Shown here one piece after another: positions 11,950-21,900 of a DNA stretch of 64,000 nt. This DNA comes from Cranoglanis bouderius. Lineage: Eukaryota > Chordata > Actinopteri > Siluriformes > Cranoglanididae. Made by a program: the position numbers and the translations under genes. Location: assembly GCA_023630585.1 (NCBI GenBank), contig CM042544.1:23369256-23433255 (forward strand). Direction: 5' to 3'. Numbering within the stretch: position 1 is the stretch's first letter; the number at the start of each line of letters is the position of its first letter. Below the pieces are notes generated by a model. That model worked only from the letters and a program-made list of their open reading frames with translations, had not been told where the DNA came from and did no database searches.

Positions 11950-12393
11950 CCACTCTTTCATTTCTCAACAAGGACTCCATCTGCTGGGCAACACTCTCAC
12001 TCCTGCACGATGGCACCATCTGGTGTCCGCTTTGATACTTACAGAACTGATTTTTTTTCTTCTTGTTTTCTTGTCTCTTGGATTTCTTTTGCAAATAGAC
12101 TTTCCTTTTTTACTTTTATAATTTTCCTTTTGTTGCCTAATTCTCTCCTGCTTTTACTGATATGTTTTTATCGCTTAATTGTCAGGCTTGAATTGCAGTG
12201 AGACCCAAAATGGGGTGCAGCATGGAGACCTTGGCCTAGACTTAACCCAATACAGGGTCATATTAGCCCAGTGGGTGTTGCCATAGAGGCACAGAGAGTC
12301 TATTATCACTGGAGCCAGAAGGAAGCATATGGCAGTATGGCCATAGTGGTATCCCCCAGCTGAGCTCTCCCTAGAGATGATGTATGCACATGT

Positions 12394-12396
<3 letters not shown>

Positions 12397-12454
<58 letters not shown>
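12397..12454. repeat. (CA)n microsatellite
   Basis: CA dinucleotide run downstream of the short pde1c stop codon. Confidence 0.95.
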
Positions 12455-12457
<3 letters not shown>

Positions 12458-13049
12458 CCGACTGCCGAGCCTATAACGCTGCACATGTTGTAGAGCTGTC
12501 CAGACATTGCCAGAGCCGGGGACAGGCACACACACAGCCTAGAACTGACACACAGCCAGCTGAACTGGGCTTTGTTTTCCACTGGAGCTGCATGCACATT
12601 CGTGTGGAAAAACTGAAGAATGTCCGCTTAAATTTGTTTTGTTGTTATTCTTTGTGTGTAGCTGCCTGGTTGATATGCATTGTGTCCTGTAAGATATGCT
12701 GGTCAGGACTTCACTAGCTCTCAGTTGACAATAGCAGTATTCAGTAAATGTGCATTCTTGTTAACGCTTTTATTTACTGCACATGTTTGCTGATTGATGT
12801 GACATCTGTTTGTCTGATGAAACATTTGATTTTGCCTGATTTGATTTTGATGTTGTTTTGGTCACAGAAGGTTGTTTTTGTTTGTTTGTTTGTTTTTATC
12901 TTTTGTAAATCAGTTCTAAGTGCTTAAATTGTAATAAGCTCAGTATGAAAGACTAAAAATGTATAATTCTGATAGATGCCATTTGGTTGACACTATTTTG
13001 CCAAAATAATGTATATTTATGTGGTACAATATATTCCTGTGAACATAAA

Positions 13050-13062
13050 AATAAAAAATAAA
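13050..13062 (+). terminator. Candidate pde1c polyadenylation signals
   Basis: Two closely spaced AATAAA hexamers in the short-isoform 3' UTR. The surrounding sequence is AT-rich, so chance occurrence is possible. Confidence 0.35.
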
Positions 13063-13946
13063 AGGTTAAAAGTATTTTAATATATAAAGCAGGGCAGTCT
13101 AACCTCATAATCTTATGACCAAACTTGTGGCCATGTGTCCATTTCTCCAGTATGGTTAGCTGCATTTGTTACTCTAGATCTTAGGTACAACACTGCTCTA
13201 TGCCTCACTGTTAAAAATTTCACTTGATCAGAACTTGTAATATAATACATGTACTTTCTGATTTGAACAGTCAGTTGGATTTTTTTTTTCAAGCATTCTG
13301 TATATATTTACTGTATATAAATAAGAAAATATTATTTATAATCAGTTGTGTACAGATACAGTCAGTAGACTGATCACTGCAATCAGTAGTGAACATTAGA
13401 CTTATTAAGATGTGGAAGGTCAGCATCATTTTAAGTTAACCAAGTTATTTTGATTGAAGTGTGTTATAGGAGCGATAACATTTTTATTTTTCATATGTCT
13501 GGAGTTGCTTCTCCTGGTTTTCTCAGACTGTTTTATCTTACAAATGATGAAAAAAAAAAAAAATCATGCCACTTCCTTTGATGCACTTAATTAAATTTGT
13601 AAGTTCGTAAGTGTATGAGCCACCACAACTTCTCCTGGATAGTTATTCCCAAGCCATAATGATACTGTGAGTTCATGTATTTTGTATTTTAAATTTAATT
13701 TCTAACATTCCCTACTAACTATTTTTTTTTTTTTTGACTAGATACCATATGAAAGTGAAGTGAAAGTGAAAGTGAATGGAGGGGGAAAAAAAGATATGGA
13801 GGGTATTGTCTATTAGGAACAATTTTCAAAAAGTGATAAAGGTGAATGTAATCAAAAGCACGTAGTCACTGTGCTGAACATCAAGACTAAATTAAAATTC
13901 CACCAGAAATAACAAAGAGCATCTTTTATCTTATTATTATTATTAT

Positions 13947-13978
<32 letters not shown>

Positions 13979-14625
13979 TTCTTATTATTTTTATTTGGTG
14001 ATGTATTTTAAATAGTCAACAAACTCACTGTGTAAAATGTTATTGCTGCCTTTACCAAAGAGATAAATAGATTTATTTTGTAGATTCATTTTTTTGTCCC
14101 TTAGCACAACCCATTAGAGAAGAAAATGAGTCATGAGATACTGTGCAAGTTGTTTTTTATGAGGTTTATTATGCTTAACAATAATTGCTGCCTTAAATTC
14201 ATGTTATTGTACCACTGATGTGTGATCCTTCAGGTATCAGGTGTTTATTTTCAGTTCCTTGTGGAAATTTTATTTTTATTGTTATTTTTGTTTTGTTTTT
14301 ACATGAATGTATGCTAATTGTCAGTCCTTGTATGCCAATCATTATATGTATCAATTGTGTGTTATGAGACAAATATTTAGACTATTTTCTATTTGTGTAG
14401 TGTTCAGTGAAAAGCAGGCAATCATGCATCAAAACAGTCACCAACATCCTTTTCCTGTCTCTGACCATCTGTAAATGTACTGTTTTAAGCAATGTAGTAA
14501 GCAAATTGTTCTTCATGATTATGCTGATACTAAATGTGAGTGAATTCATTTTTCCTCATAACCGGTCACCAGCAAGCTCAGTAGGCTGATGCAGAGCTGG
14601 GCATGGCATTATAACCTGTTGACAA

Positions 14626-15128
14626 CAGTACTGTGCAAAAGTCTTAGGCGCATGTAAAGAAAGTCTGTGATGCAACGACGCTTTAAAAATAATTACGTTT
14701 TTAAAATCACATATGAAATTAAACACTGTAAACAGAAAAAAAAATCTAACAAATATTAATTATTCTAATAAATACATGGCCACCCTTTGCCATTTAAAAA
14801 CGGCATCAATTCACTTAGGTCGTGCAGTTTTCTAAGGAAAATGTCTAGTTGCTAAGTTCAGTTATGTTGGAGAACTTGCCGTGGCTCTTCTGTAGACTTT
14901 GTCATCTCATTTTCTTCTGGGACAGGAGAATCCTCTGATGTTTTTATCTGAAAAGTAGTCCGTTAGTTAAAATCCTCCTCTCTTTAATGACATACAAAAG
15001 TTTCCTCGTAACCGTATGTTTTTGGGAAAATCCATTTTTGGTCTTTTCTACCAACACACTAATGCAGAAGATACAATATAAAATAAACAGGAAATAAAGA
15101 ATGCGTGCAAGACTTTTGCACATTACTG
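14626..15128. mobile_element. MITE with CAGTACTGTGCAAAAG-type ends, copy 1
   Basis: The left end CAGTACTGTGCAAAAGTCTT and right end (GACTTTTGCACATTACTG) are inverted repeats bounding about 500 bp with no transposase. Internal wording (TCTTTAATGACATACAAAAG) is shared with the 55.2-kb and 61.8-kb copies. It is the most diverged copy in the window. Confidence 0.75.
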
Positions 15129-15537
15129 TAAACACATGCCTAGTGTTGCAGATACAATCCAAAAGGCTGTTATAATTATATTTTCTTTCAACATTAAAGG
15201 TCACTTTGAGAGTACTGTTGCCCTCAGGGGTGAGATGACAGATAGACCTGTTAACTGCAAAGCATGTTAAGTGTTTTTCTGTTTGCTTACTAACCTCTCA
15301 CCTCATCAGGAATCAGCTGTGACATGCAATGTGCAGTGAAATATTCTACATAGAATACAGCAGTAAATATGGTACAGTGAAATATTGCCTTAATGAATTT
15401 GTTTTTAGTTTTGCTGCTTTATAATAACAAACTGCCAGGTGTTTAGATAAGTCATGTCTGTCAACCTCTATGTTTCTGTCATGGGATTGTCTGGTTTTCA
15501 ATTCTTTGAAATTTGTACTGACAAAATAAGTATAGGC

Positions 15538-15582
<45 letters not shown>

Positions 15583-16086
15583 TGAAATGTGAATTCAGAT
15601 TACCAGGATCGGATTAGTTTAATTAAGAGAAAGTTTAACAGCTCAGTGCCATCCCCTGCAGGTTGTCTTGTGTACTGCATCAGAAACCATGATCTGTTTT
15701 CATCACATGTTGTTTTTTATGCTCAGTTTTGTGCACTCTTCCCAAAGCATAAGCCATATAGTGATCTAATTATATGTATCCTTTGCAAGTTTAACATATT
15801 TAGACTCCACACTAATGTCCTGTTCAAACCTGTTTTTTCCCCAAATGGGAAAAACAATCAAGAGACTAAGAGAGATACGTGGTGGTGCGATCCTGTTTGT
15901 TTCAGATGCTCCATCATTGCACTGTTGTGCCAATAAATCTAAACTCAAAGGGCTCAGATGATGACTCTGTGTTTTTATTTAGCTACATTCCTGCATCTAA
16001 GATCTGTATCTTAACATGTGGAAAGAGAAAATCTGATTAATACCATGGCCCTCTTTGAGCTAACGGTTGGCTCTTTTGTCTTGCAG
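15129..16086. other. Intergenic / long pde1c intron
   Basis: AT-rich sequence with an (AAT)n run at about 15540-15581. No exon-like segment fits until the acceptor at 16085-16086. Confidence 0.45.
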
Positions 16087-16244
16087 GAAGGAGGACGGGG
16101 TACCTGATCCGCTTCACTAAGAAGCCCAGCTACTGCGCCAGATCCTACCCACTGCCCCGAGAGAAAGGAGCGGAGAGCAAGCTCACTGATGCCCGGAGCA
16201 AAGCCATGCATCTGCAGTGTATATCTCTGAGACGTGGGAGGTGA
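16087..16244 (+). CDS. pde1c: pde1c alternative terminal exon, long-isoform C-terminus
   Basis: A strong acceptor (tcttttgtcttgcag) precedes a frame that reads GRRTGYLIRFTKKPSYCARS and on to SLRRGR before TGA at 16242-16244, 52 residues. Phase 1 entry fits exon 11234-11287 or exon 10556-10927, giving 319 residues in this window for the long form (960 nt). Read against my memory of the mammalian PDE1C long C-terminus (the RHFKRPAYASSSYAPSV... NIS block), spacing and residues agree (IRFTKKPSYCARSYPLP... CIS). An AATAAA at about 16384-16389 could end this transcript. The minus-strand frame over the same bases is a shadow. Confidence 0.72.
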
Positions 16245-16627
16245 CAAACAACCAAGCAGCAGGGTCCGCACACTCTGTACATCATTGCCACATTCACAAA
16301 GCCATAATAATAATAATATTTAATGCACGAACCAGACACATGCTATGTAGGCCACCAAATATGCTTTTTGTTACAATATTTAGAATAAAACAAAACTGTT
16401 CAACAAAACAAGTTTGCAGAAATGTGTAAACATGTGAATTGTCAAATTAACCACAGAAATGTCTCAGACTTTAACACACAGAGAGCAAATAACAGTAACA
16501 GCAACAAATCTAAAAATACAGCTATTTCTTTGTCTCCTTTTCTTCATCTTCCAAGTGAATCAGACGTGTTTCCCCTTTCATTAACCTTACCCCTGGTGAA
16601 CAAAGAACCATCAAAAACAGAAACTTT

Positions 16628-16633
16628 ATTACA
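16628..16633 (-). terminator. ppp1r17: Candidate ppp1r17 polyadenylation signal
   Basis: On the minus strand AATAAA occurs just after the acceptor-like tctcttacag at about 16638. It is suitably placed to end the ppp1r17 transcript, about 50-80 bases downstream of the possible stop codons. The hexamer position may be off by a base or two. Confidence 0.5.
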
Positions 16634-16680
16634 ATTCTGTAAGAGATTGATGAAGATGTTTTTTTTTTTAACAATTGGAG

Positions 16681-17166
16681 TCATGAAACAAGCAAACGGA
16701 CCCTACCTGGTATGAGAGGAGGGGAGTTGAGCACAGGCGTGTCTTTCCTGCGTGGTTTCTTTTGTCCCAGTTCTTCTTGCTGACTGTCCTCTGAGCTTCT
16801 GAGCTTCTGACTGTCCATCTCGGTGTCCTCATCTGTAGGGACACAGTGAGGGTGCTTTAGGACAGTATACTGAAGCTCGACAAACACTCCCTCCACACCC
16901 AGAGACAAGGGTTTGTGTGTGAGAAGCAGCGCACCATCTGTCATGTCCTTTGTTGTTACCAATTGACACATCTCCGGTTCTGGCATCGACCCCACAATGC
17001 TCAGTTTTCTCCTAAAATACTAAGTAATAAAGCCAGACAAAGGGAAACACACACACACAGAAAGAGAAAGTGAGAGAGAGATTGAGGGATACTTACAGGG
17101 ATGCTCCTGCTTGTTGAGTCTGTGCTCGGCTGTCTCCGAGAGTGACCTCACACAGCCTGTAGACAT
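16681..17166 (-). CDS. ppp1r17: Protein phosphatase 1 regulatory subunit 17 (G-substrate)
   Basis: PPP1R17 is a small, largely disordered substrate of cGMP-dependent protein kinase; when its Thr is phosphorylated it inhibits protein phosphatases. Coding exons 17166-17097 and 16832 onward join in phase. The N-terminus MSTGCVRSLSETAEHRLNKQ aligns with the mammalian start (MSTEQ... LSEDRLDK). The exon ending at 16707 holds the diagnostic QKKPRRKDTPVLNSPPLIPG, which carries the kinase and phosphatase-binding motif. Mammals have two such motifs in about 155 residues; I can find only one here, with about 73 residues if translation reads through the 16707 donor to TGA at 16681-16683, or about 67 if it is spliced to a tiny last exon. 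Position between pde1c and itprid1 supports orthology. Confidence 0.85.
16707..16832 (-). CDS. ppp1r17: ppp1r17 exon with the KKPRRKDTP motif
   Basis: The acceptor tccctacag precedes 16832 and the donor gtaggg follows 16707 (minus strand), giving 126 nt. The codon split T|AT with exon 17175-17097 gives Tyr. The exon encodes an acidic stretch and then the phospho-acceptor motif KKPRRKDTP. Confidence 0.85.
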
Positions 17167-17175
17167 GCTGGCAGT
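17097..17175 (-). CDS. ppp1r17: ppp1r17 first coding exon
   Basis: The acceptor gtgaacag precedes 17175, the ATG is at 17166-17164, and the donor gtaagt follows 17097. It codes 23 residues plus one base. The start is chosen because it is the only ATG in frame and matches the mammalian N-terminus. Confidence 0.8.
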
Positions 17176-17569
17176 CTGTTCACATATCATATAACAGCTT
17201 ACTCTCTGACTGCACCCACATCCATTATTTAGGCCACAATCAGTACCATGGACTCATACATACAACACTTTAAATGCACTGTGCATTTTAGGCAAAAATT
17301 TAAATCAAGTCAGTGTAATTCTCACTTAATGCAGTCCATTAAGTGAAAACATGTCATCTCTTCACAATGTAGAAAAAATAATGAAAGAGTTCTATAATCA
17401 AATCGCTATGCAAATTGGTAATTCAGGCGCAAAACAGACAGATTATTTTGTTTTAGAAAAGACTGACTAAAGAAGACAGATATTTTCGCACATCGTAATA
17501 GTATTTTTCCAAAAAATGTTTTTAAAAGAGTGTATGTGAGAACTGAAGAGGGAATAATGTGACACTTAC

Positions 17570-17606
17570 CCCAATGATGCTGAGAGGTAGAGATGGAAAG
17601 AGTGGA
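17570..17606 (-). other. ppp1r17: ppp1r17 5' noncoding exon (start approximate)
   Basis: A consensus donor (CATTGGG followed by gtaagtgt) at 17569 on the minus strand ends a probable untranslated first exon. The transcription start is placed only by its distance from the TATA-like sequence at 17629-17638. Confidence 0.45.
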
Positions 17607-17628
17607 AGGTCACATCAAAGCAAAGACG

Positions 17629-17638
17629 GTTTATGTAC
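17629..17638 (-). promoter_or_regulatory. ppp1r17: TATA-like element of ppp1r17
   Basis: TACATAAACC on the minus strand lies about 25-30 bases upstream of the inferred first exon. It is a weak match to TATA. Confidence 0.3.
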
Positions 17639-17639
17639 C

Positions 17640-18003
17640 AAAGAGGAGGGGCACACTTCATCCCTGACTCTATTAGGGCCAGTTGTCACGACGACTGAAG
17701 ACCTTATGATGTGCCATGTATGAATATCAAAGAGTCTGTAATGAACCTATTTCAACAGTTTGAATAATTTTTTCAACATTTTCAGCAGAGTGGGCCTCTG
17801 CCTCAAAAACGGGAGGGTGTATGGGGAGGGTACCATAAATGGGGAAGGGTGGGCCTGGAGTGACGTGAGGGGGAAAAAAATAGCAGGGAAAAAAAAAAAC
17901 AAAAGAAAAAGATTTTACTTGTTCCAGCTAAAGGTGATTTTGATGTGTGCACTCCCACTTAGTCACTTTGTGTATCTGGAATTTGGGCAAAAAGCTTTAT
18001 GCT

Positions 18004-18052
<49 letters not shown>

Positions 18053-18550
18053 ATAATCCACTAATAGACCTATGATAATGTAATATTATATTGATAGTAA
18101 GAGCTTAGAGAAGATAAATATACTTAGTGTCTGTGTATTGTTGGTGATTCAATAGTGCTTATAGAGTATGAAACAGGATGAGAGCTTTGATGTCACTGCT
18201 ATTGAGTGAATCGTATTTACTCCACTTCAGCACTTCAGCAGTGAAGTGTGTGTCTGTGCATGTTTGAAGGGGTTTTGAAAACCATCTTATAATAAATGAG
18301 ACATTTTGGAATACGTTGGCACACACAACATTTCCCTGATAATATTACCTGCATAATAACAAAACATTCTTTTTTTTTGTAGTGTTTTCAAACTACACAT
18401 ATACTATAAATGTCTTCACCTAAACAGGTTACCTCCAAAACCTCCAGTTATGACAGTGGATTTTACTTCAGGATTTACAGGCCTGTGCCTCCAAATTATT
18501 AGGAGCAACACCACAATACCGTAGACATCTGTAAAATTCTTACATTGACT
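17640..18550. other. Intergenic, ppp1r17 to itprid1
   Basis: AT-rich, with an (ATT)n run at about 18007-18051. No gene is visible. ppp1r17 begins only about 0.9 kb downstream of the itprid1 3' end, on the same strand. Confidence 0.5.
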
Positions 18551-18553
18551 GAT

Positions 18554-18559
18554 TTTATT
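18554..18559 (-). terminator. itprid1: Candidate itprid1 polyadenylation signal
   Basis: AATAAA on the minus strand, about 130 bases beyond the last possible itprid1 stop codon. Confidence 0.4.
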
Positions 18560-18683
18560 GGTCTTGGATTCAAGACATACATAACATTTCATTGAACTTG
18601 ACTAAAAAAATAATTCAGCTTATACAATATTTTACATTGGAAAAATAAAATTATAATAACACATCAAAATACTACACCAAGAT

Positions 18684-18716
18684 TCATTTATCCTCTTCAC
18701 TCTTGATGTTGAAGAA
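18684..18716 (-). CDS. itprid1: itprid1 possible alternative last coding exon
   Basis: On the minus strand an acceptor (attttcttttcag) is followed by FFNIKSEEDK and a TGA. Its phase-0 entry fits a direct splice from exon 19263-19030, skipping 18943-18905. If exon 18943-18905 is included, its own stop comes first and this becomes 3' UTR. Which is used cannot be settled by eye. Confidence 0.35.
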   Translation of the reverse strand, partial: FFNIKSEEDK

Positions 18717-18904
18717 CTGAAAAGAAAATTAAAAAAGCACTAGCAAACTTTTTATAGCAAAAATAGACTTTAATATTAGCCTTAACCTTTAAATTAAGAC
18801 AAATCTAAAATTATTAAAAAATAATTTCATTACAAGCCAAACAAATCACAAATATTTTACTGTACACAAAACAACAAAGCATTATTTTACTGACACTTAC
18901 TTTT

Positions 18905-18943
18905 TCATTCTAGTGAATCGTTGTTGATGGATCCATCCTTTAA
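18905..18943 (-). CDS. itprid1: itprid1 exon 16, terminal coding exon
   Basis: The acceptor tttcttctcag precedes LKDGSINNDSLE and TGA. A consensus donor gtaagt starts just after the stop, so the mRNA may splice again within its 3' UTR. An alternative donor two bases upstream in exon 15 would instead keep this exon open in another frame. Confidence 0.55.
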   Translation of the reverse strand, partial: LKDGSINNDSLE

Positions 18944-21900
18944 CTGAGAAGAAATACAGCAATTAAACAATATTCATGATGCTTAATATTTGCAATATTA
19001 GAGACTTGAAAAGGGAATTAAATACATACACTTTTGATGAATCCTACAAAGTCCAGCTTGTTGGCCTTGCAGCCGTGGCTCCATTCGCTGTTGTGAATTA
19101 GCCTCGCGTCGTCTGTGAGTTGTGTAGGGAGACATGACTCAGGGCTGTCTGTCAGCAAAGTGCACTGAATGCCCACACTTTTTTTGGAGATGTGTCCTGG
19201 TTGGGGTGTAAACCTCAGCTGAGTGCACAGGTGAGACTGCTCATCCAAAAGTCTGCTCATCTTCTACAAAACATTGTCCAAACAAAAACAATAATTCAAT
19301 TTCCATAATACACTGCATTTAAAGTTAGTTGTATACATTGGGGCAGGGATATATTCACAGTTAAACCTCTGCTCTTATGACCAGGCACCTTTAGGTTCAC
19401 AATCCCTAGTCTGCCAGACTTGTTGAGCCTTGAGCAGGTTAGGATACTGGGATACTGATGTGAAAGATTTTTTTTAAAAGGACCCTCAGAGACTAATAAC
19501 ATGTATATCGCACTTTTTCCAGTTAACAATATCGTTAACAGAGTTCAGAATATCAGCCAATACCCAGTACTGAACCGATATTGACATCCTCTTAGTAAAC
19601 AAACTGACTCTTTGCAAGCTTCTGTTGTGAAGTGATATGAGATATCACAGGCACAAGGACAGCATGCGTTAAGACAATCTGTGTCCTATAATCACATGCA
19701 AGATGTGTGTCATGTCTTTCAACAACAGCATAAAATACATTGGAAAATGTCAGTTAGATCTGCTACTAATCCAGCCTTTCAGCCTATCAGTCCTTTCGGC
19801 ATCAGATGGTTACATCTGATTTATATTCATCAGTCATTATCTAAATAAGCTGGATTAATGAAAAGGAGCTGGATACCATTTTCATGTTGTCGTCATAGGC
19901 CTGGACCAGATCATTGAGCTGTTGTTCCAACATTTCAGATTCCTTTTTGACAGCTGTTCTCAGCTTCAGAATGTCCTGCACCTCTGCCCTGTAAGAGAAA
20001 GACTCTGTCAACACCTAAAGACAATCTTAGATTAAGAATCTAAACAAATAAGTAACAAATTAAATAAAGGAGAATTGTAGCATGAATGTAACGTAACATC
20101 CTCTGTGTAAGAAACAGGAAGGAAGCCATTGAAGAAAAACTATTTCACCTATTTGACCTTGCTGTGACCTTGACTCTATTTGGATCAATTCCCAATATTT
20201 AATCAGTTAATTTCCTGATTACAATGATAATCCCTTATAAATCCTACAAACATTCAAAGACTCGTTCTTGAGATATCGATCTAACAAGAATCTCGGATGG
20301 ACGCATGACAAAACCCAAATACATAATGCCTCCCTCGCCTAGTGGCTAGTGGCACAGGATAAAAACATGCATGTGGAGTCTCTGTATACAATAGGTGGCA
20401 GTATAGAGGATAAACAACCACTTAATAAACTGAGTAGCAAGGACTCCAACACATTCCACTTATTGCAGCGTGATTATTTTTGCCTTCTATTCTAGGACAA
20501 TTTCACAAAAATATTGTGTATAAAAGGTAGATGAACACCCAGCTAAAAGGAGCTGATTCAGGAAGGGGAGGGAAACACAAAAAAATGTGCCTGTGATGCT
20601 TCTTAATTTCAAAAGTCTTGTATACAGGACATCGGGACACATAGAGGACATCATTTGTAATTTTCTGATTAATCACAGGCATCACAATAATTTCATTATA
20701 CTGTTATTAATTGCATTTCACATAACATTTCACATTGTATATTATGTCAGTAGTACACAATGCTATAAGAATATTGATAATTATTGTAAGGCAGAAATCA
20801 TGAAGACCAACCTGTGTTCGTCTGAGAAAGAACTATTTACAGTCTCCTGCTCCTCCTCCAGCCTCTCCTCAATCTCTGTCAACATCTTCCGGAACTTCCA
20901 CATACATCTCATCATGCCCATCAATTCCTCCATGGAATACTGCAGAAACAAAGATAACGCAGAACAATGTGTCAGCCACTTGAAGCCTCAGCTCTTTGTG
21001 TGTTAGCAACGAATATGTGTTTGAGTGTGTTTATCGGTGAAGCCAGAGCCTCTGGAGTCTATGCAAGTGCGGTAGGGAGCGCTGAAGTGGTCAGCAATCT
21101 CCACTCCCTTGCATCACACATGCAAATAAGCTATTCAAATGAAAATCTGCTCCATTTATGAAAGCCAGCCCTTAACCCTTTTAATCAACACTTCTCTTTA
21201 GAAAAATTAACAATGGTCTATTTTACACTGGATATATTCCATAGCATACAATTTGCTTATTTTCATGGTTATGTTTAAGGCTCTGGACTAACATAGATAA
21301 ATCTTAAATTCATGCTGAGAGGGGCCAGAAGTGGAAAAATGTCTCAAACCAAATTTGCCCTTGGGCTACTGATCTATCAATGAGGTATGAGTGACTCACC
21401 GGCAGACTGGAGGCTGGGTGTAGCTGTTCTGAACTACCAGAGTACTGTTTCTCGCTGTTCTTATTCTGGCAGCAGCATCGTCGTTTTTGCCCACAGGAGC
21501 CACACCTCTGAGCTCCTGACCAAATCGCTGCCTCCCACCGTGTGTCCTCCTCATAAGACCGGACCTTGTCGAGAGATGTCGAGTGTGGTCCCTTGAAACT
21601 CTCCTGAGAGCTCCAAGCGTTGGGTAATGTGTGTTCCATTGTTGTAGGAGTGTTTGTGCTTTGGGCATTGTCTGAGATATTAGCCACATCTGAGTCTAAC
21701 TGTTCCCTGCACTCTCTTCTGAGCTGAACATCACTGGTGGGACTGTGCCCTGTTGATGAGCTGTGGCTGATGCTGCCTCTTAGAGAACTCTGGGAGGCCA
21801 AGCTCGAGCACATCTGCACTGAGACAGAACGTCCATAGTATCCTTCTGTGGAGGACCGGACTTTGTTTTCTGTACCTGCTTTTGGGTCAATGGAAGAAGA

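Larger units (their letters stand above)
11950..14625 (+). other. pde1c: pde1c 3' UTR and downstream sequence
   Basis: AT- and T-rich sequence after the pde1c stop. Candidate polyadenylation signals AATAAA occur at 13050-13055 and 13057-13062. A (CA)n run lies at about 12397-12454. The transcript end cannot be fixed by eye. Because the alternative terminal exon is downstream, this whole region is intronic for the long isoform. Confidence 0.5.

Noticed and set aside
16011..16271. 86-codon minus-strand frame
   Set aside because: Shadow of the pde1c alternative exon. It has no fitting splice phase with ppp1r17.
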